Assembly (NCBI GenBank): GCA_033030425.1
Contig: JAUFSD010000024.1
Coordinates: 558,001 to 622,000 of the forward strand
Reading direction: 5' to 3'
DNA length: 64,000 nt
DNA from: Verpa conica
Lineage: Eukaryota; Ascomycota; Pezizomycetes; Pezizales; Morchellaceae
In this document: positions 12,871-24,400 of the stretch, piece after piece
Numbering within the stretch: position 1 is the stretch's first letter
How the letters are laid out: every line of letters starts with the position of its first letter
Notes under the pieces: model-generated
The model's input: only the letters and a program-made list of their open reading frames with translations
Database searches by the model: none
What the model was told of the DNA's origin: nothing
Position numbers and translations under genes: made by a program

Positions 12871-15647
12871 CTATCTTGAGAACTCATACCGATCACTCCA
12901 AACCACCCTTTGGGTCATCGCCAAATCTAGCAACCAATCGCTCTTCAACACCACAGCCTCTTTGTCTGCCATCTTCGCAATTTTCAGGAATGAGCTCCAC
13001 AACTTCTTGTCTGCTACATCATCACTAGACAACAACACTAGCTTATCACTATCCGGTACATTTGCCGCCTTCTTCGCGATCCTAAAAGCAATACATACGC
13101 CACCATTTGCCTCGACAATCTTCCTGTATGTTTCGAACCCGCCGTTGACGTTGGGTGCACAGTAAATGGTCTGGCCCGCCAGGAGCTGTCCTCCATTCCG
13201 CGACGCCCGCTGGAGTGACTCTTTAAGGTTCATATTCAGCTTCTTCTCGCCGGCGGGGTCGCGCAGAAGATATTTTTCCGTCTCAACAATTAGTGACTCC
13301 GCCAGACATGCCTGAGGCCACTCAGTAGATACAATTATAGGCGCTTTAGCGAGGGCACAACAGAACTTTTCTGTTCGAACGATGTGGGGAGCGGCTAGAT
13401 GCGTACATAGTCCTGGATCGGTAATGCACTGGATCCCAATTGCTGCAAGCCCTCTCTGTCGTCATTGTTAGTAGCATAACAACCAGCATACTATTGAATT
13501 TCACTTACTTTATCAGCATCCTCCTTTGCCGGATTATCAACCCAATCTCGATAAGCCGTCATAAGCAAAAACACTACTGGCTTTACCCTCTTCTTCGCCT
13601 TCTTCGGCCCCGGTCTAGCCTCATCTTCTGTCCCGCTTCCAACGTCAATTGACGCAGTTCTTTTTCGTGATAGTGTTAATGCCTCTTCCGAAAAACTTCC
13701 TGTCCTCCGTCTTCGACCTATTCCCAGAACACCACCCTTTCTCTTCTGTTCCTGCTGATATTTCATCACATCTGGCATAATTGAGTCATGCAACCTCGCT
13801 GCTGCTTGTTCCTTTGCTTTCCTCCCACTAGATGATGTAGAGAGCGGGGTTGAGAGTGAATCCCGCCCATTCCACCTCGAAGGGGTGGAGATCTTTGGTG
13901 TAGAAATCCCAGGTATATGTTTCGTCGGTCTCGCCACCATTGCATGTGGCATTGGTGAAGTCTCTTGATCAATGAGCACAAGGTCTTTGGCTCCTTGGAC
14001 CATAATGTCATTTACAGCTTCTTCACTATTAATGTACGCGTCCAGGTACATTGTGTCCTCGTCTTTTTCATGTGATAACTCAAGTGCGCTAGGTTCAACT
14101 GGCGTCATCCCAACCACCTCCATCAAGTTCGTGCGTGGTGGGAACATACTGTACCTGCGGTTTGACAAGCTCTGTACAGCCCACTTTGCGTAGGACTCCT
14201 CGAGCCAGAGGTGGTTAACCATGTTAATGTTCCACTCTCGTGCAGCTGTACACTTTTCTGAATGAGATCGGGCAGTGATGAGGTGGGTGTTGTCCGCCTT
14301 CATACTCTTTGTGAACTTAGCACCGCATGCCTCGATCAGGTTCTCAAGATAGAGGCGTGCATCACCGCCGTAATTAGAGACTGTGATGATCATGCCGTGC
14401 ATGCCTGGTAATCCGCCTCGAACGATCGGATAGTGTAGTAATCGTCTCAACGATGATACCCACTCACCATGGGCAAACATCCAATAAAGCCATGTGAGGT
14501 TTCCAATATCTATCCCGCTTGCGTGCGCATAGGCGTAATCAGGCCCCTCCCTAAAGTAACACACAAACGTATTCGCGTGCTTGATGCTCCGCACGATTTC
14601 CCCTTTTGCCTGCTTTATAATCGTAGCCAGAACCTCCCTCAGCCGCGAGGAAAGTCCTAGATCCTCACCCAGCTTGACCCGCTTCCCATCGAACGCGGCA
14701 AAGTTTGGTCTTGGTGAAGGGGGTTCATAGCCCATAGGTCCACCGTTGTGGGCGTGGGAGTAGGATAGGTCGGGACCTTTCGGAAGGGGGACAGGGTCAG
14801 TAGCGGAGATGCGCTCGACTTCGGGGTTTGGGAGAAGGTAGGGGGATTCATCGATACGGCGGTTGAGTTTCAGGCAGTCGTCGAACCAGTGGGGTAGGAC
14901 AATTTTCACATGGAGCTTTTTAGCCAGGGACTGCTTGCATTTATCCTAGGAAAAGTGTTAGCGGTTATAAAGGGATGTTTTGGGGCTAGCTAGAGCTTTA
15001 GGATCCATTGGAAAGCTTTCTGTAGAGTATAAAGTTTCAAAGGGCGCAGGTGAATTGGATTCCGAGTGCCACAAATAACCCTTCATTATACTCACATTAT
15101 CCATGTTCAAGGCTACAATATGCGTGGTAAACTTTGTCAAATGGCTCGAATACTGTCCCCCCATTGCAATGACCCCCCCACAAATAGCCTCTTTATCCCC
15201 CGCCGGTAACTCAGCAACTGTAACCATAACCCCCGAGAAAAAGAATCTAGGATCTGGGTTATAGGGTCTGACATGAGCGAGACGCCTCTTCTTCAATGAA
15301 ACGGTGACCCACCCCGGGGTGACGACAGGAATCATGAAGCGCTCTGCTTCGGTGTAGCCTGGGAAGTCCACATTTGTTGATATGATATGAGATACCTCAG
15401 AGAGATCTATGCGAACATGAGAATGAACTGAATCGAGGGGTGGTGCCTCCCGTGCGCCATTCTCAGCCAGGACCCGAGCAGTCTAGATAGGTGATCAGTA
15501 GGTTGTTTAGAAAAAGGGAAAAAGGTGAATTATACATACCTCGCGAGCTTGATGATGTGGGAGAGATGGAGATTCAACGATATGGAAGATGACTTCGTGA
15601 AATAGTGGTGGAGGAGGAGTTTGACATTCATCTGCGCCTGTATCCAT
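12871..15647 (-). CDS. Multi-BRCT DNA damage-response scaffold (Brc1/Rtt107-like)
   Basis: Likely the fungal Brc1/Rtt107 family protein, a nuclear scaffold that binds phosphorylated H2A and recruits repair factors, including Smc5/6, at stalled forks. Four exons join in phase: 15647-15540, 15482-15096, 14945-13509 and 13455-12871 (838 residues). The N-terminus starts with a BRCT-like strand (FHEVIFHIVESPSL). Tandem BRCT-type segments follow, recognisable by conserved tryptophans: VVTPGWVTVSLKKRRL, IVLPHWFDDCLKLNRR, NINMVNHLWLEESYAKW. A basic linker carries a nuclear-localisation-like cluster (GPKKAKKRVKP). The C-terminal BRCT pair includes VLKSDWLLDLAMTQRVVW. About six BRCT units are expected for the family; I can point to at least five. 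It is divergent from the neighbouring hydrolase, with 560 bp between the starts. Other multi-BRCT proteins such as Dpb11/Rad4 are less likely because of the spacing and the C-terminal pair. Confidence 0.87.
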
Positions 15648-16207
15648 TATGCAATTGATGGAAGAGATCGGGGGTGTAGAGGTGATGAGATGGTGAGTGG
15701 ATGGGAGGGGAAGTGTGTATCCAATTGATGTCCTAGTGGGTGGCTAGTATCCGTTTTTGTACGAGAGTGAGTGGCTAGTGTTCGTGGGTGTTCAGCAGAT
15801 AAAAAAATGGTTTGCGGGAGGGATTGCATATCTAAGTGCGTAGGGAGACGCGACAGACTTAGGGAACGCGTGTGAGTCGCGACCTACACTCAAGGGACTT
15901 GGCAGTTACCCATCAGGCAAGTATACACTGCCACAAGGAGGGTGTAGTCAGAACAGGGACGATACTCCGGTGGAAAATGCTGCTCCCCCAATGTGGTGGT
16001 GGCATGAGATAAGTTACATAGCCCCACAATGATAACCTACAGCTACATAACCCACACTTGATCACCTCGGAACTCTGCTCAACCATCCCCACATGCCTGT
16101 ACCTATTGCAATAGCCGGTCGGTCACTATGATGCCTATATTTATTTTCCTAGATTCAGCGCTTTCTCTCTCCTTCCTGGACTTAACCCTCTCTCCCCTAC
16201 CACAAAA
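15648..16207. promoter_or_regulatory. Shared upstream region of two divergent genes
   Basis: This 560-bp region separates the starts of the BRCT gene (minus) and the alpha/beta hydrolase gene (plus), so both promoters must lie here. The sequence just before the hydrolase ATG is C/T-rich, typical of fungal 5' leaders. No specific binding site can be named with confidence. Confidence 0.4.
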
Positions 16208-17481
16208 ATGTCCCTCTTCAACATTGTCCCACACACAATCACAGCCTCCCACATTCGTGAATACCCCCGTGGTACCACCTCCGCAGTCAATCCCCCCCCT
16301 CTCAAGCTCGTCTTAAATCAATACACCCCCCGCTCCCACCTCCTCTCCCCCCCTTCCCAGGGGGACCTTACAATTATCTTCTGCCACGCAAATGGCTTCC
16401 ACAAGGTTCCCTCTCAAGCTACCCCTAGATATCTCATTACCTAATGTCCCTTACAAGCTTTACCAACTAACCCCATACCTTTCTTTCTCTCTACAGGAGC
16501 TCTATGAACCCTTTTTTGACGACCTCCTAACCCGTTACGAATCCTCTGGCCTCCGTATCAGGTCCATCTGGGCTCCCGACGCCGTGCACCAAGGTGCTTC
16601 GGGAATTCTCAATGAGTCCTTCTTAGGTGACGAACCGTCATGGAATGATCTTCCCCGTGACCTTCTCCACATGATCAATACCTTCTCCGCTGAGATGCCA
16701 CCGCCACTTGTTGGGATAGGGCACAGCTACGGCGCCCATGCGATCGCACGAACAGCTCTCCTTCACCCGTCGCTCTTCCACGCACTCATACTCCTTGATC
16801 CCGTACTTGAAGAAGACGAAAAGCATCCGCCAGCACTGCCACCACTGCAGCATCCTGTAAAGGCTACTGCTAAACGTCGTGATATATGGCCATCGCTCGA
16901 AGATGCAGAAAGGTTTATTCGTTCACGTCCTTTCTATAAATCCTGGGATCCGAGGGTGCTAGATCTACATATTGTACCTCCCATTATCTTCTTCCCAACC
17001 CATAATTAAGCTCATTCTGTGGCAGAAACATGGCTTCCGCGCTCTCCCTACAGTAACATATCCCACTTCTACGGGTGTAACACTTGCAACCACAAAACAC
17101 CAAGAAGTCTACACATTTCTCCGCCCCGGCCCCGAATTTACCAACGCTGCACAGCTCGGCCGGCCAGAACCAGGCGCCACCTTTCGCCACCTTAAATATA
17201 TTGTCCCGCCTATTCTCTACATTGTTGGGGGCGAATCAGTTGTTAGTAGGCCGGAGGTGAACAAACGAAAAATTGAGAACACACGAGCTGCTGAAATGGA
17301 GGTTGTAGAAGGGGTAGGTCATCTAGTGCCCATGGAGGCACCAAGAGCGAGTGCATTTTTGACAGCGGTTTACTTAGTAAAGCATGTCAAAAGATGGGGG
17401 AAGGAGGTGGAGAGGGATGGAGACACAACAAGGCTGAGGCAGATGGGGGATGACTGGGTGAGGAGATTAGCCAAGCTATAG
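16208..17481 (+). CDS. Alpha/beta hydrolase with PTS1-like AKL terminus (Lpx1-like)
   Basis: A serine hydrolase/lipase-like enzyme of the alpha/beta-hydrolase fold. Three exons, 16208-16405, 16497-16973 and 17026-17481, are all phase 0 and give 376 residues. The nucleophile elbow GHSYGA places the catalytic serine near 143. The oxyanion-region motif FCHANGFHKE sits near 60-69, and the catalytic histidine is in VEGVGHLVPMEAP near 323. The protein ends in RRLAKL; AKL is an accepted peroxisomal targeting signal type 1, so import into the peroxisome matrix is likely. Yeast Lpx1, a peroxisomal lipase of this fold, also ends in a PTS1 (QKL). Orthology to Lpx1 is inferred from fold, length and terminus. 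The substrate is not visible; a short-chain esterase or epoxide hydrolase-like enzyme is the alternative. The first intron leaves a misleading longer open frame from 16392. Confidence 0.85.
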
Positions 17482-17885
17482 GTAATATTTCTTCTTAACA
17501 ATCGAAGTTTGGGGAGTGGGTTTTTTACAAAAAAGTACAAATCTTACATAACATCCATCACTAGAGCATGTTATCGAGTATATTATCAAATATGTATAGT
17601 ATGGGTACAAGCAGGCTTAGGGGTTTGTAAAGGAGGGGCTTTCAGTGGAGGCTTAAGTAGGGACGTATAAATAGAGCTTATAGAAACATCAGGGGATTAA
17701 GTTCCTCAAAATGAGCAATATTCTTATAGCCTACCTCCCTTCTATAGTACGCACGGTCCTAAGGTAGACCAATCAAATATAGGTTTTACAGCCCCTTTCA
17801 AGCTACTAGAGACGACCCCCGCCATGGGTGCGGTCACCCGGTCGTGATCATTGCCCATTTCCCCGGTGCCATTTGGGGGGTTGCA

Positions 17886-18332
17886 TGCCCTGAACGAAGG
17901 GTCATAATCATGATCGATACCAAATGAACCGTCCCGCCAGAGGGCCTCAGAGCTGGCCCTAATTGACTGGCCCTGGGCGGGGGGGCCACGCCCGCCCCCT
18001 CCACCCGTGACTGCTGCGCGTCCCGGGCCCAGGTCTAGAACTAGAACCCAGTAGAGGAAACTTGAGAATTGGTTATACTCCGTACTCTAGGCATATCTTT
18101 ATACTGTGCTAGGTTCTTTTAGATCATCGGGAGTATTGTTCTAGGTGCCAGTGTGGTCCTGTACTGGGTTATGGTTTATTCGATCGGAGGGCTGATCTTA
18201 TTGGCTGAGCCGGCTGGCCAACCAGAAACCCGCTAGGCCTTGCACCCCATAACCCTTTCACTTCGTTCAGGGCACACTTCGTTCAGGGCATTCGTTCAGG
18301 GCACTCCGTTCAGAGCAACTTCGTTCAGGGCA
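17886..18332. repeat. Possible inverted-repeat element with tandem 14-mers at its right end
   Basis: The motif TGCCCTGAACGAAG occurs at 17886-17899. Its reverse complement occurs five times in tandem at 18261-18332, one copy a base short and one with two changes. The enclosed ~360 bp is G+C-rich compared with its surroundings. The arrangement could be a non-autonomous element whose terminal motif was multiplied at one end. No target-site duplication was found, so the boundaries are tentative. Confidence 0.5.
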
Positions 18333-18639
18333 ATGTGCCTACTAGAAAGTTACTCCCAAGATCTATAGCCTCTGGCGAAAATACAAATAAAACCATATAT
18401 TTATACTCAACTCTTATATGGATACCTCCAACGAGGAACTCTATAGGTGGATAAGACTGTGCCTTAGATATTTTATGATGTGAAAAGTGTTATCTGGAAT
18501 ATTTTCTATTATTCCATGATTAATAGAAAGGTATATTAGGATTCTCGAAATATTACGACGTTTTATTCTACAACAGCAATACTGTATTATAAAATCAAAG
18601 GAGTTTTAATAGTACTCTAACATCAGCAAAAAAAAAAAA

Positions 18640-18760
18640 CTCTCCGGGAGATTTTTGTTGCCCAGGCGGAGAAAGTTCGCCCCGCTCTCCTGGAGAGCGC
18701 TGCCGACCCCTCAGCACCCGGGCGAGGGACCGTCGCCCCCAGTCTCCTGGAGAGGTGCTG
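18640..18760. repeat. Cluster of CTCC-GGAG palindromes, left copy
   Basis: Three short palindromes of the type TCTCC(C/T)GGGAGA follow each other near 18640, 18690 and 18740. Similar ones reappear at about 19760-19885 on the far side of the minisatellite. One shared block, CGCCCCGCTCTCC followed by GGAGAGC, is present in both clusters in the same orientation. They may be the worn ends of one larger insertion. Confidence 0.45.
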
Positions 18761-18899
18761 GTGTTACCCGGCCGTACCACATTAACCCATCTGCAACCCC
18801 TCTCCCCCAGCACCCCCCACCCACTCACTACCACTCTAGGAACCTATGCTAACTATTGAGAACAGCGCTTTATAGCACCACCAGCAGTAACCCCCCCCC

Positions 18900-19640
18900 C
18901 CCCCACAGCGGCTGTACCGGTACGAACACTTCATGTCTGACGTGTTAATGTGACCCCCAGAGGACCCCCAGCGCAACAGCTGCAGCAAGACCCCCAGGAC
19001 CCTCAGCAAGCCTTCAGTAGGCCCCGGGCCACCAAGCGAACAACTTAACCGTCCAGGTATGAACACTTTTGGTCCGACGCATCGACTGGACCTCGAGCTG
19101 CCCTCCAGCGCGACAGAGGCAGCAAGCAAGCAAGCAAGCAGGCAGGCAAGCAGGCAAGCAGGCAGGCAGACAGGCAGACAGGGGGGTGGGGGGTGGGGGG
19201 TGGGCAGGTTCTCTCCTATAAAGCGAACAACCTACCCGTCACGGTACAAACCCTCCATGTCCTACACGTCTATGGATCTCGAGCACACTCCCAAGCAGAC
19301 CCTCTCCTGCAACAGCTGCAGCAGAGCCCCCTAGGACCCCCAGCAAGCCTCCAGCAGCGTCAGGGCCACCAAGCGAACAACCAACCCGTTCAGGTACAAA
19401 CACCCTTGGTCCGACGCGTCGACTGGACTTCGACCTGACACCCAGCGCAGCAGCAGGCAGCAGACCCCCCCCAGGACCCCAGTAAGGCTTCAGCAGCCTC
19501 CGGGTCACCAAGCGAACAACCTACCTGTACCGGTACAAACACCCCGTGTCCGACGCATCGACTGGACGTCGAGCTGCCTCCCAGCGCGGCAGCGGCAGCG
19601 GCAGGCAGGCAGGCAGGCAGGGCGGAGGGGCAAGCAGGGG
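18900..19640. repeat. Diverged minisatellite, units of about 140-185 bp
   Basis: The block AAGCGAACAAC starts at 19034, 19221, 19371 and 19510 (spacings 187, 150 and 139). Each time it is followed by a GGTACAAACAC-like block, then a CGACGCATCGACTGGAC-like block (weak in the second unit), then a CAGCGC/CAGCAGC stretch. A more diverged first unit, lacking the anchor, starts near 18905. The longest unit holds a (CAAG/CAGG)n tetranucleotide run at about 19120-19181, and a second CAGG run lies at 19601-19620. The C run at 18888-18903 borders the array. No coding potential was seen, although all frames stay open for short distances because of the base composition. Confidence 0.8.
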
Positions 19641-19759
19641 GGGCAGCAGGGAGGCAGCAAAGCAGGTATATTCTTGTATATAGATTAGATAGAATATAGA
19701 GAATAGAGAATTGAGAATTGAGACTCTTCTAGACGTAACTTTTTGTTCTACTCTTATTG

Positions 19760-19910
19760 AGGCTCTCCCGGCATCTCCCGGACTGCTAGCGTCCGCCCTG
19801 AGATCTCCCGGAGAGGACGTGCAGCGTAAAGCACCTGTGGGAGGGTAGGTTTGCGAAATTGTCGCCCCGCTCTCCAGGAGAGCAGGGCGGAATCTCCGTT
19901 TTTGCTGATG
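19760..19910. repeat. Cluster of CTCC-GGAG palindromes, right copy
   Basis: Palindromic CTCCCGG/GGAGAG motifs recur at about 19760-19775, 19803 and 19868. They match the cluster at 18640-18760 left of the minisatellite. Their function is unknown. Confidence 0.4.
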
Positions 19911-20282
19911 AAAGTCTTCCATGCTCCTTGGAAGAACTTGCAAATTATTCTACCATATTTGTTCAAATATTGATACTTGTAACAGGAGCACTCCCAAGGG
20001 ACGTTTCCCGGAAGTACTGCCGTACAATAAAAAACCACAACCTCCCTTTCTGACAAGAAGCTTCAGCAGCGAGGTTTAGAACCGCTCGTCAACACAGAAA
20101 GTCGACAGTCCTCTTATCAAATATAGGAATAATGTTTTAGGTAGAGATAACTAAAGAGTTTAAAAGGCTCTGCTTCCAACGGAAGACAAGCGTCTTTAGT
20201 AGAGTATGTGAGGGTCTCAGAACAACGGTTGTTCGTTGACTAGCAAAAATGGTTCTGTCCTGGGGAAAGGACGGGTTTAAGC

Positions 20283-20560
20283 TAGTGTTCGTCACGGGGG
20301 ATTCGGTCCCCCAAACTCTTCGGGGAACCGCGCCAAGAAACCGCCCCGAACCGCCCCATTCCCCGGCCGGGTCGGGTTTGCCCTTTAAAAATCCCCCATT
20401 AACCAAAATTTAATCTAATTAACTGCAGTGGCCCTAACGGGGCCCCACCAGTTATCCCCCCATTGGGGCGGTTCCTTCACCGAAAATTAGGCCCCGAACC
20501 CGGGCCGGGGCGGGTCCATTAGCCTAGGAACCGCCCCGAATCGCCCCAAGACGAACACTA
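20283..20560. mobile_element. MITE-like element with TAGTGTTCGTC ends
   Basis: The 278-bp interval begins with TAGTGTTCGTC and ends with its exact reverse complement. The inverted similarity continues inward through a GGGG-ATTCGG block. The interior is G+C-rich, with repeated CCGCCCCGAA motifs, and has no coding frame. TAGNG-type ends are common in hAT-superfamily elements, but no clear 8-bp target duplication is visible, so the superfamily is a guess. Confidence 0.6.
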
Positions 20561-20974
20561 ACTACTACTACTACTTATATTGTTACCTTACCTATTTTGT
20601 CCACTGAGCTCCTAGTCTCTCAATACTAGCTCCTACCACTCAATTATCACCTGCTGTTCCCCAATAGATGATCGGTTTTACATTATCCCTCTCTTTAAAA
20701 AAAAGGGCCAAGATTATTAGTGATGGGCTATAGCTGCTATTAGTGTCTAATGGTGAGCCCCCCTTTTCTCCCAAAATCTTATTATACTGTATGTAAAAAC
20801 CGCATTTTCTTACTAAGGGAAAGGGTGCTTTTGCAATCATGGTGTCTGTTGGTGGCCTGAGACATGGTATGGAAAAGGTCTTCTCGATTCAGCACCTTTT
20901 ACTTCACCATAATTATCTATCATCGAGTGATGATCCATGACCTAATAGCCTTTCTCGGAATTTTACTCAGGCTT

Positions 20975-21243
20975 TACTCAGGTGTTTATTAAATACTCGT
21001 AGGGAGGTTGCAACCTTAGGCGACACTCAAAATTATGTGTGTGAGGTAGTAGCAACAAAACAACATGATAAGACAACAAACACAATAACAATAATAATAT
21101 AGATTTATCACAGTAGATCTGGGTACTATAGATAACTTATTCCTGGCTTTGTGTATGATTTTGGGGTTTTTCTGTAAAAGGATTTTGGTGAGTTTTGGTG
21201 CTGTGTCTCTCCTCACTACGAGTATTTAATAAACGCCTGAGTA
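20975..21243. mobile_element. MITE-like element with 32-bp terminal inverted repeats
   Basis: Positions 20975-21006 and 21212-21243 are inverted copies differing at only two of 32 positions; the ends start TACTCAGG. The ~205-bp interior is A+T-rich and non-coding. The left end carries a short extra duplication of TTTACTCAGG. No transposase is present, so the element would be non-autonomous. Confidence 0.7.
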
Positions 21244-21467
21244 CTCCAGTTCGTAAAATAGCAGATATTTTGTAATACCAGAACACGCCAAAAGTGCCCC
21301 TTTTTCGGCCAACTAGTTGACAAGAAATAAAAATTAAAACAATCATGCCAGCTTCACAGAAGATCTAAAAACCTTTGAAGTTGTGGAAAAGAGTGTAACC
21401 CCCCTTTTTTTACTGAAACATCGCCAAAATTCAATACGATATCCCGCTAATCACATTGACCTTAACC

Positions 21468-24400
21468 TTAAGGTGGACTACTTATATGCATCCATAATGT
21501 CCCACAAAAACACATCCTTTGCATACTCCCCAACCAATAACTCGGGCTCTTGATTGGAATGATATCCTCTACAACCGCACAACACCGTGTGCACCTTCTC
21601 AACTTTATTTTATCATCCCCTTTCGGCAGTACCACTTTTCGAATCGCATCGATCCTATTCAATTTCCTATACTCGCGGCTCGCAACATCGTCATGGAAAC
21701 CGAGCCACGTAACGTCGTGCCAAAACAATTTTGCGACATCAAGATCATTGCGGAGTGTTGGGAGAGTGGTGTTAAGTAAACGCTCAACGGCAGATGCGAA
21801 GATAGGTGGGATTTCGTTGTTTACAAATAGGAGCTTTTCAGCGGTTGCGCGTTCAGCCTCGGGGACATCTATTTGTATTAGCAAGAAGCACCTCCTCTCC
21901 CTGCCTACGATAGAGGGGGACTTACTATGGTAGGCTGCCCGAATCGTCCCATCAATATCAGTCATAATCCTCTCAAACTGGCTAATCTTAACCGCACAAC
22001 TCTCAATCGGCACCTTCAAGCTCCGAAACGTAGTTCTCTGCTCCTCATCTACCTGCCCCCCCTGCAACATTGCTAGCTGCTTCCCTGCAGTCGTCTCTAA
22101 TCCTCTCAGACTCCTACAATTATACCGTAGGAGTGCTCGTGGTGCACTTGCAAGGGCCAAAAAGAGTGCAGGTGAATTCCCCTCGATAACTACGTAGAAA
22201 GTTAGGGTATATGGATCGAATAAAACCCACAAGGAATATACCTTTTTCACGGACGAAGTTAAGGTCGTCGTTCCTCCCTTTTGTAGCTTTTGCAAGCTCA
22301 AAGAGATCGCTGATAGTCAAACTCATAATATCCATCAACCATCTCACAAGCCCAAGCAACGTCTGAAGTGCCTCTGGACGTAAATCGAAATCATTACTTC
22401 CCCCCGCCCCCTGTTGTCGCTGTGGATTATTAAAAGTAAGTGCAAACGCCACACTAGCAACCCTTAGATGTAGTGTTGCCCATGCGAGCTTCCCAGAAAG
22501 TCGTTTATTAACCCTCTCCCCCTGAAAATCTAGGCTGTTCTGCAAGCTAAGACAGCGCTGGAGTAGGGGATTCCGAAAAAGCCGCTCAGAGGGTGACTCG
22601 GTTGCGAAATCCATCTTTAGATTTAAGGCGCGATGAGCCTCAGAGAGAAATGTATTGTTGAATACTGGATTCCGATACTGCTGCGCAACAAGTAGCAAGT
22701 CGTCGTTGTTAAGGTGATTGTTACAACTATATGCATGCTGATGTGCCAGGGCTACACAGGCAATCTCTATGTTCTCCTCGTCGTCTATACTCCCATTATA
22801 CTCCATGACCATGAGCTTAATCCCATGGTCACACCCTAACCTAATCGCAACTGCATTGTTAGGAGACAATGCAAGGTCAATGCAATCCTCACCCTGAGGA
22901 AAAGAGAAGCCGGCTTGGACCATGTTTATAACCAGATCTTTATTAGCGCTCTGGTTTTGTAGGGGGTTGAAGTTATACCGGTCGCGGAGGTCAAGGGATC
23001 CATCCGAGAAAGCGAGAGCCACAACCGTGCCCGAAGTAACGAGAGAAACAGAAATGACCGTTTTAGAGATGAGGACATCGTCCATTCTATATAGTTCAAG
23101 CTCCACACTCGCTGGGCTAGAAACACTACTCCTTCGCACCCCCAGTTGGTCGAAAGATGGATGCAAGGTGCTCGGACTTTCTTTAAGGCACCATCTACAT
23201 ACCACACTAAACGATTGTCCGTCTGCACGGCGACCTGAGAACACTGCTAGTATACCAGGTACATTCGGAATCTGAGGGGGGCCAGGAGTAGGTGCCATGA
23301 TTTCAAGGTGCGATAGCTGCGCGGAGGAAATATCGTGGCTACCGGGGTCAATAGGCGTGGCATGGTTCTCAACTTTAATATGTTTGATTTCGAGTGTTGG
23401 GGGAGCTGGGAGCATGGTTGGGGGTTGGTTGGGAGGGTTCTGCTGTAGGTTCCAGTTTATAGAGATACGGTAGACGCGGAGTTGATGGGAGAGGGTATAG
23501 GCTGCTAAAACGGCAATGTTGTCTATCGAGGAGATTAAGTTCTAACTAGGCATCCAAGAAGCCACAGATAACAAGCTGAGCCCGTTTCTGAAATAGCTCA
23601 TTATCTAAGAAAAAATGAAGCTTACCTTTATTCCATGAGATCGCGGCGTGAGAGAATAGGTCGTCGAGGGATGAAAACCCTTCTAGTTCTGTTGTGACTT
23701 CTTGATATCGACTATGCGCATCCTGATACCACATTTTGGCCTTGAAAATATCCCATTAGCAAGCATTTCCCTTACTATCTTCCCATAGCGCACTTACCGT
23801 CCCTCCTCTTGTTATCCCAATTGCAGCAACCTTCCCTTGAATTGGATGAAACGGTCCGTAAGGCCTGAAGCTTAGCGCCTGGTATCTAAAACTCCGATCC
23901 TCTTGTCTCGTTGCAGGCCTATATAGAGCATACTGTCTCCCATGCCGTCAGCACTTCCCTGCTTATATCCCCTAACCCAGGTAACAGCGTGACATACAGC
24001 CCTCTCAACTGGTAGCCACCAAAACCCCACCAACGCACTCAAATCATCATCTTGATCCAATATCTGATGTCGTGTAACATTCAAATGATTAACTGCTAAA
24101 AATACCGTATAAAACGACACTCTACCGAGTCTATCCATTACGGCCAGTTCGGCGCCATGACTATTCCAGGTTACATGCGTGAGTTGCTGTCCTTCATGGT
24201 AGCGGGATACGTTGGCGACTGGGTATGCATCGCTGAGCAACCAGCGCCCGTCCTCTGGAGAGCACGAGAGATGGCGAGTTTCGACCCCCGTGCCAGCGGC
24301 GTTAATTATTGCGATTGAGCCGAGTTTAGACCATGCTATTTTTCTGTACAAGGGTCAGAAGAACGAAGGGATAGAGAAGAGAGGAAAGAGAGGAAGGACT

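Noticed and set aside
17753..17767. 15-bp match to a universal bacterial/mitochondrial LSU rRNA motif (ACGGTCCTAAGGTAG)
   Set aside because: The flanking bases do not continue the rRNA sequence on either side, so it is probably chance; not called as an rRNA fragment.
18900..19640. CRISPR-like repeat array
   Set aside because: Units are long, diverged and contiguous without unique spacers, and the organism is a fungus; it is a minisatellite.
21469..21478. ACCTTAAGGT resembling a zinc-responsive element
   Set aside because: It lies at the 3' end of MED16, far from the zinc-regulator promoter, and lacks the central extra base of the Zap1 consensus.
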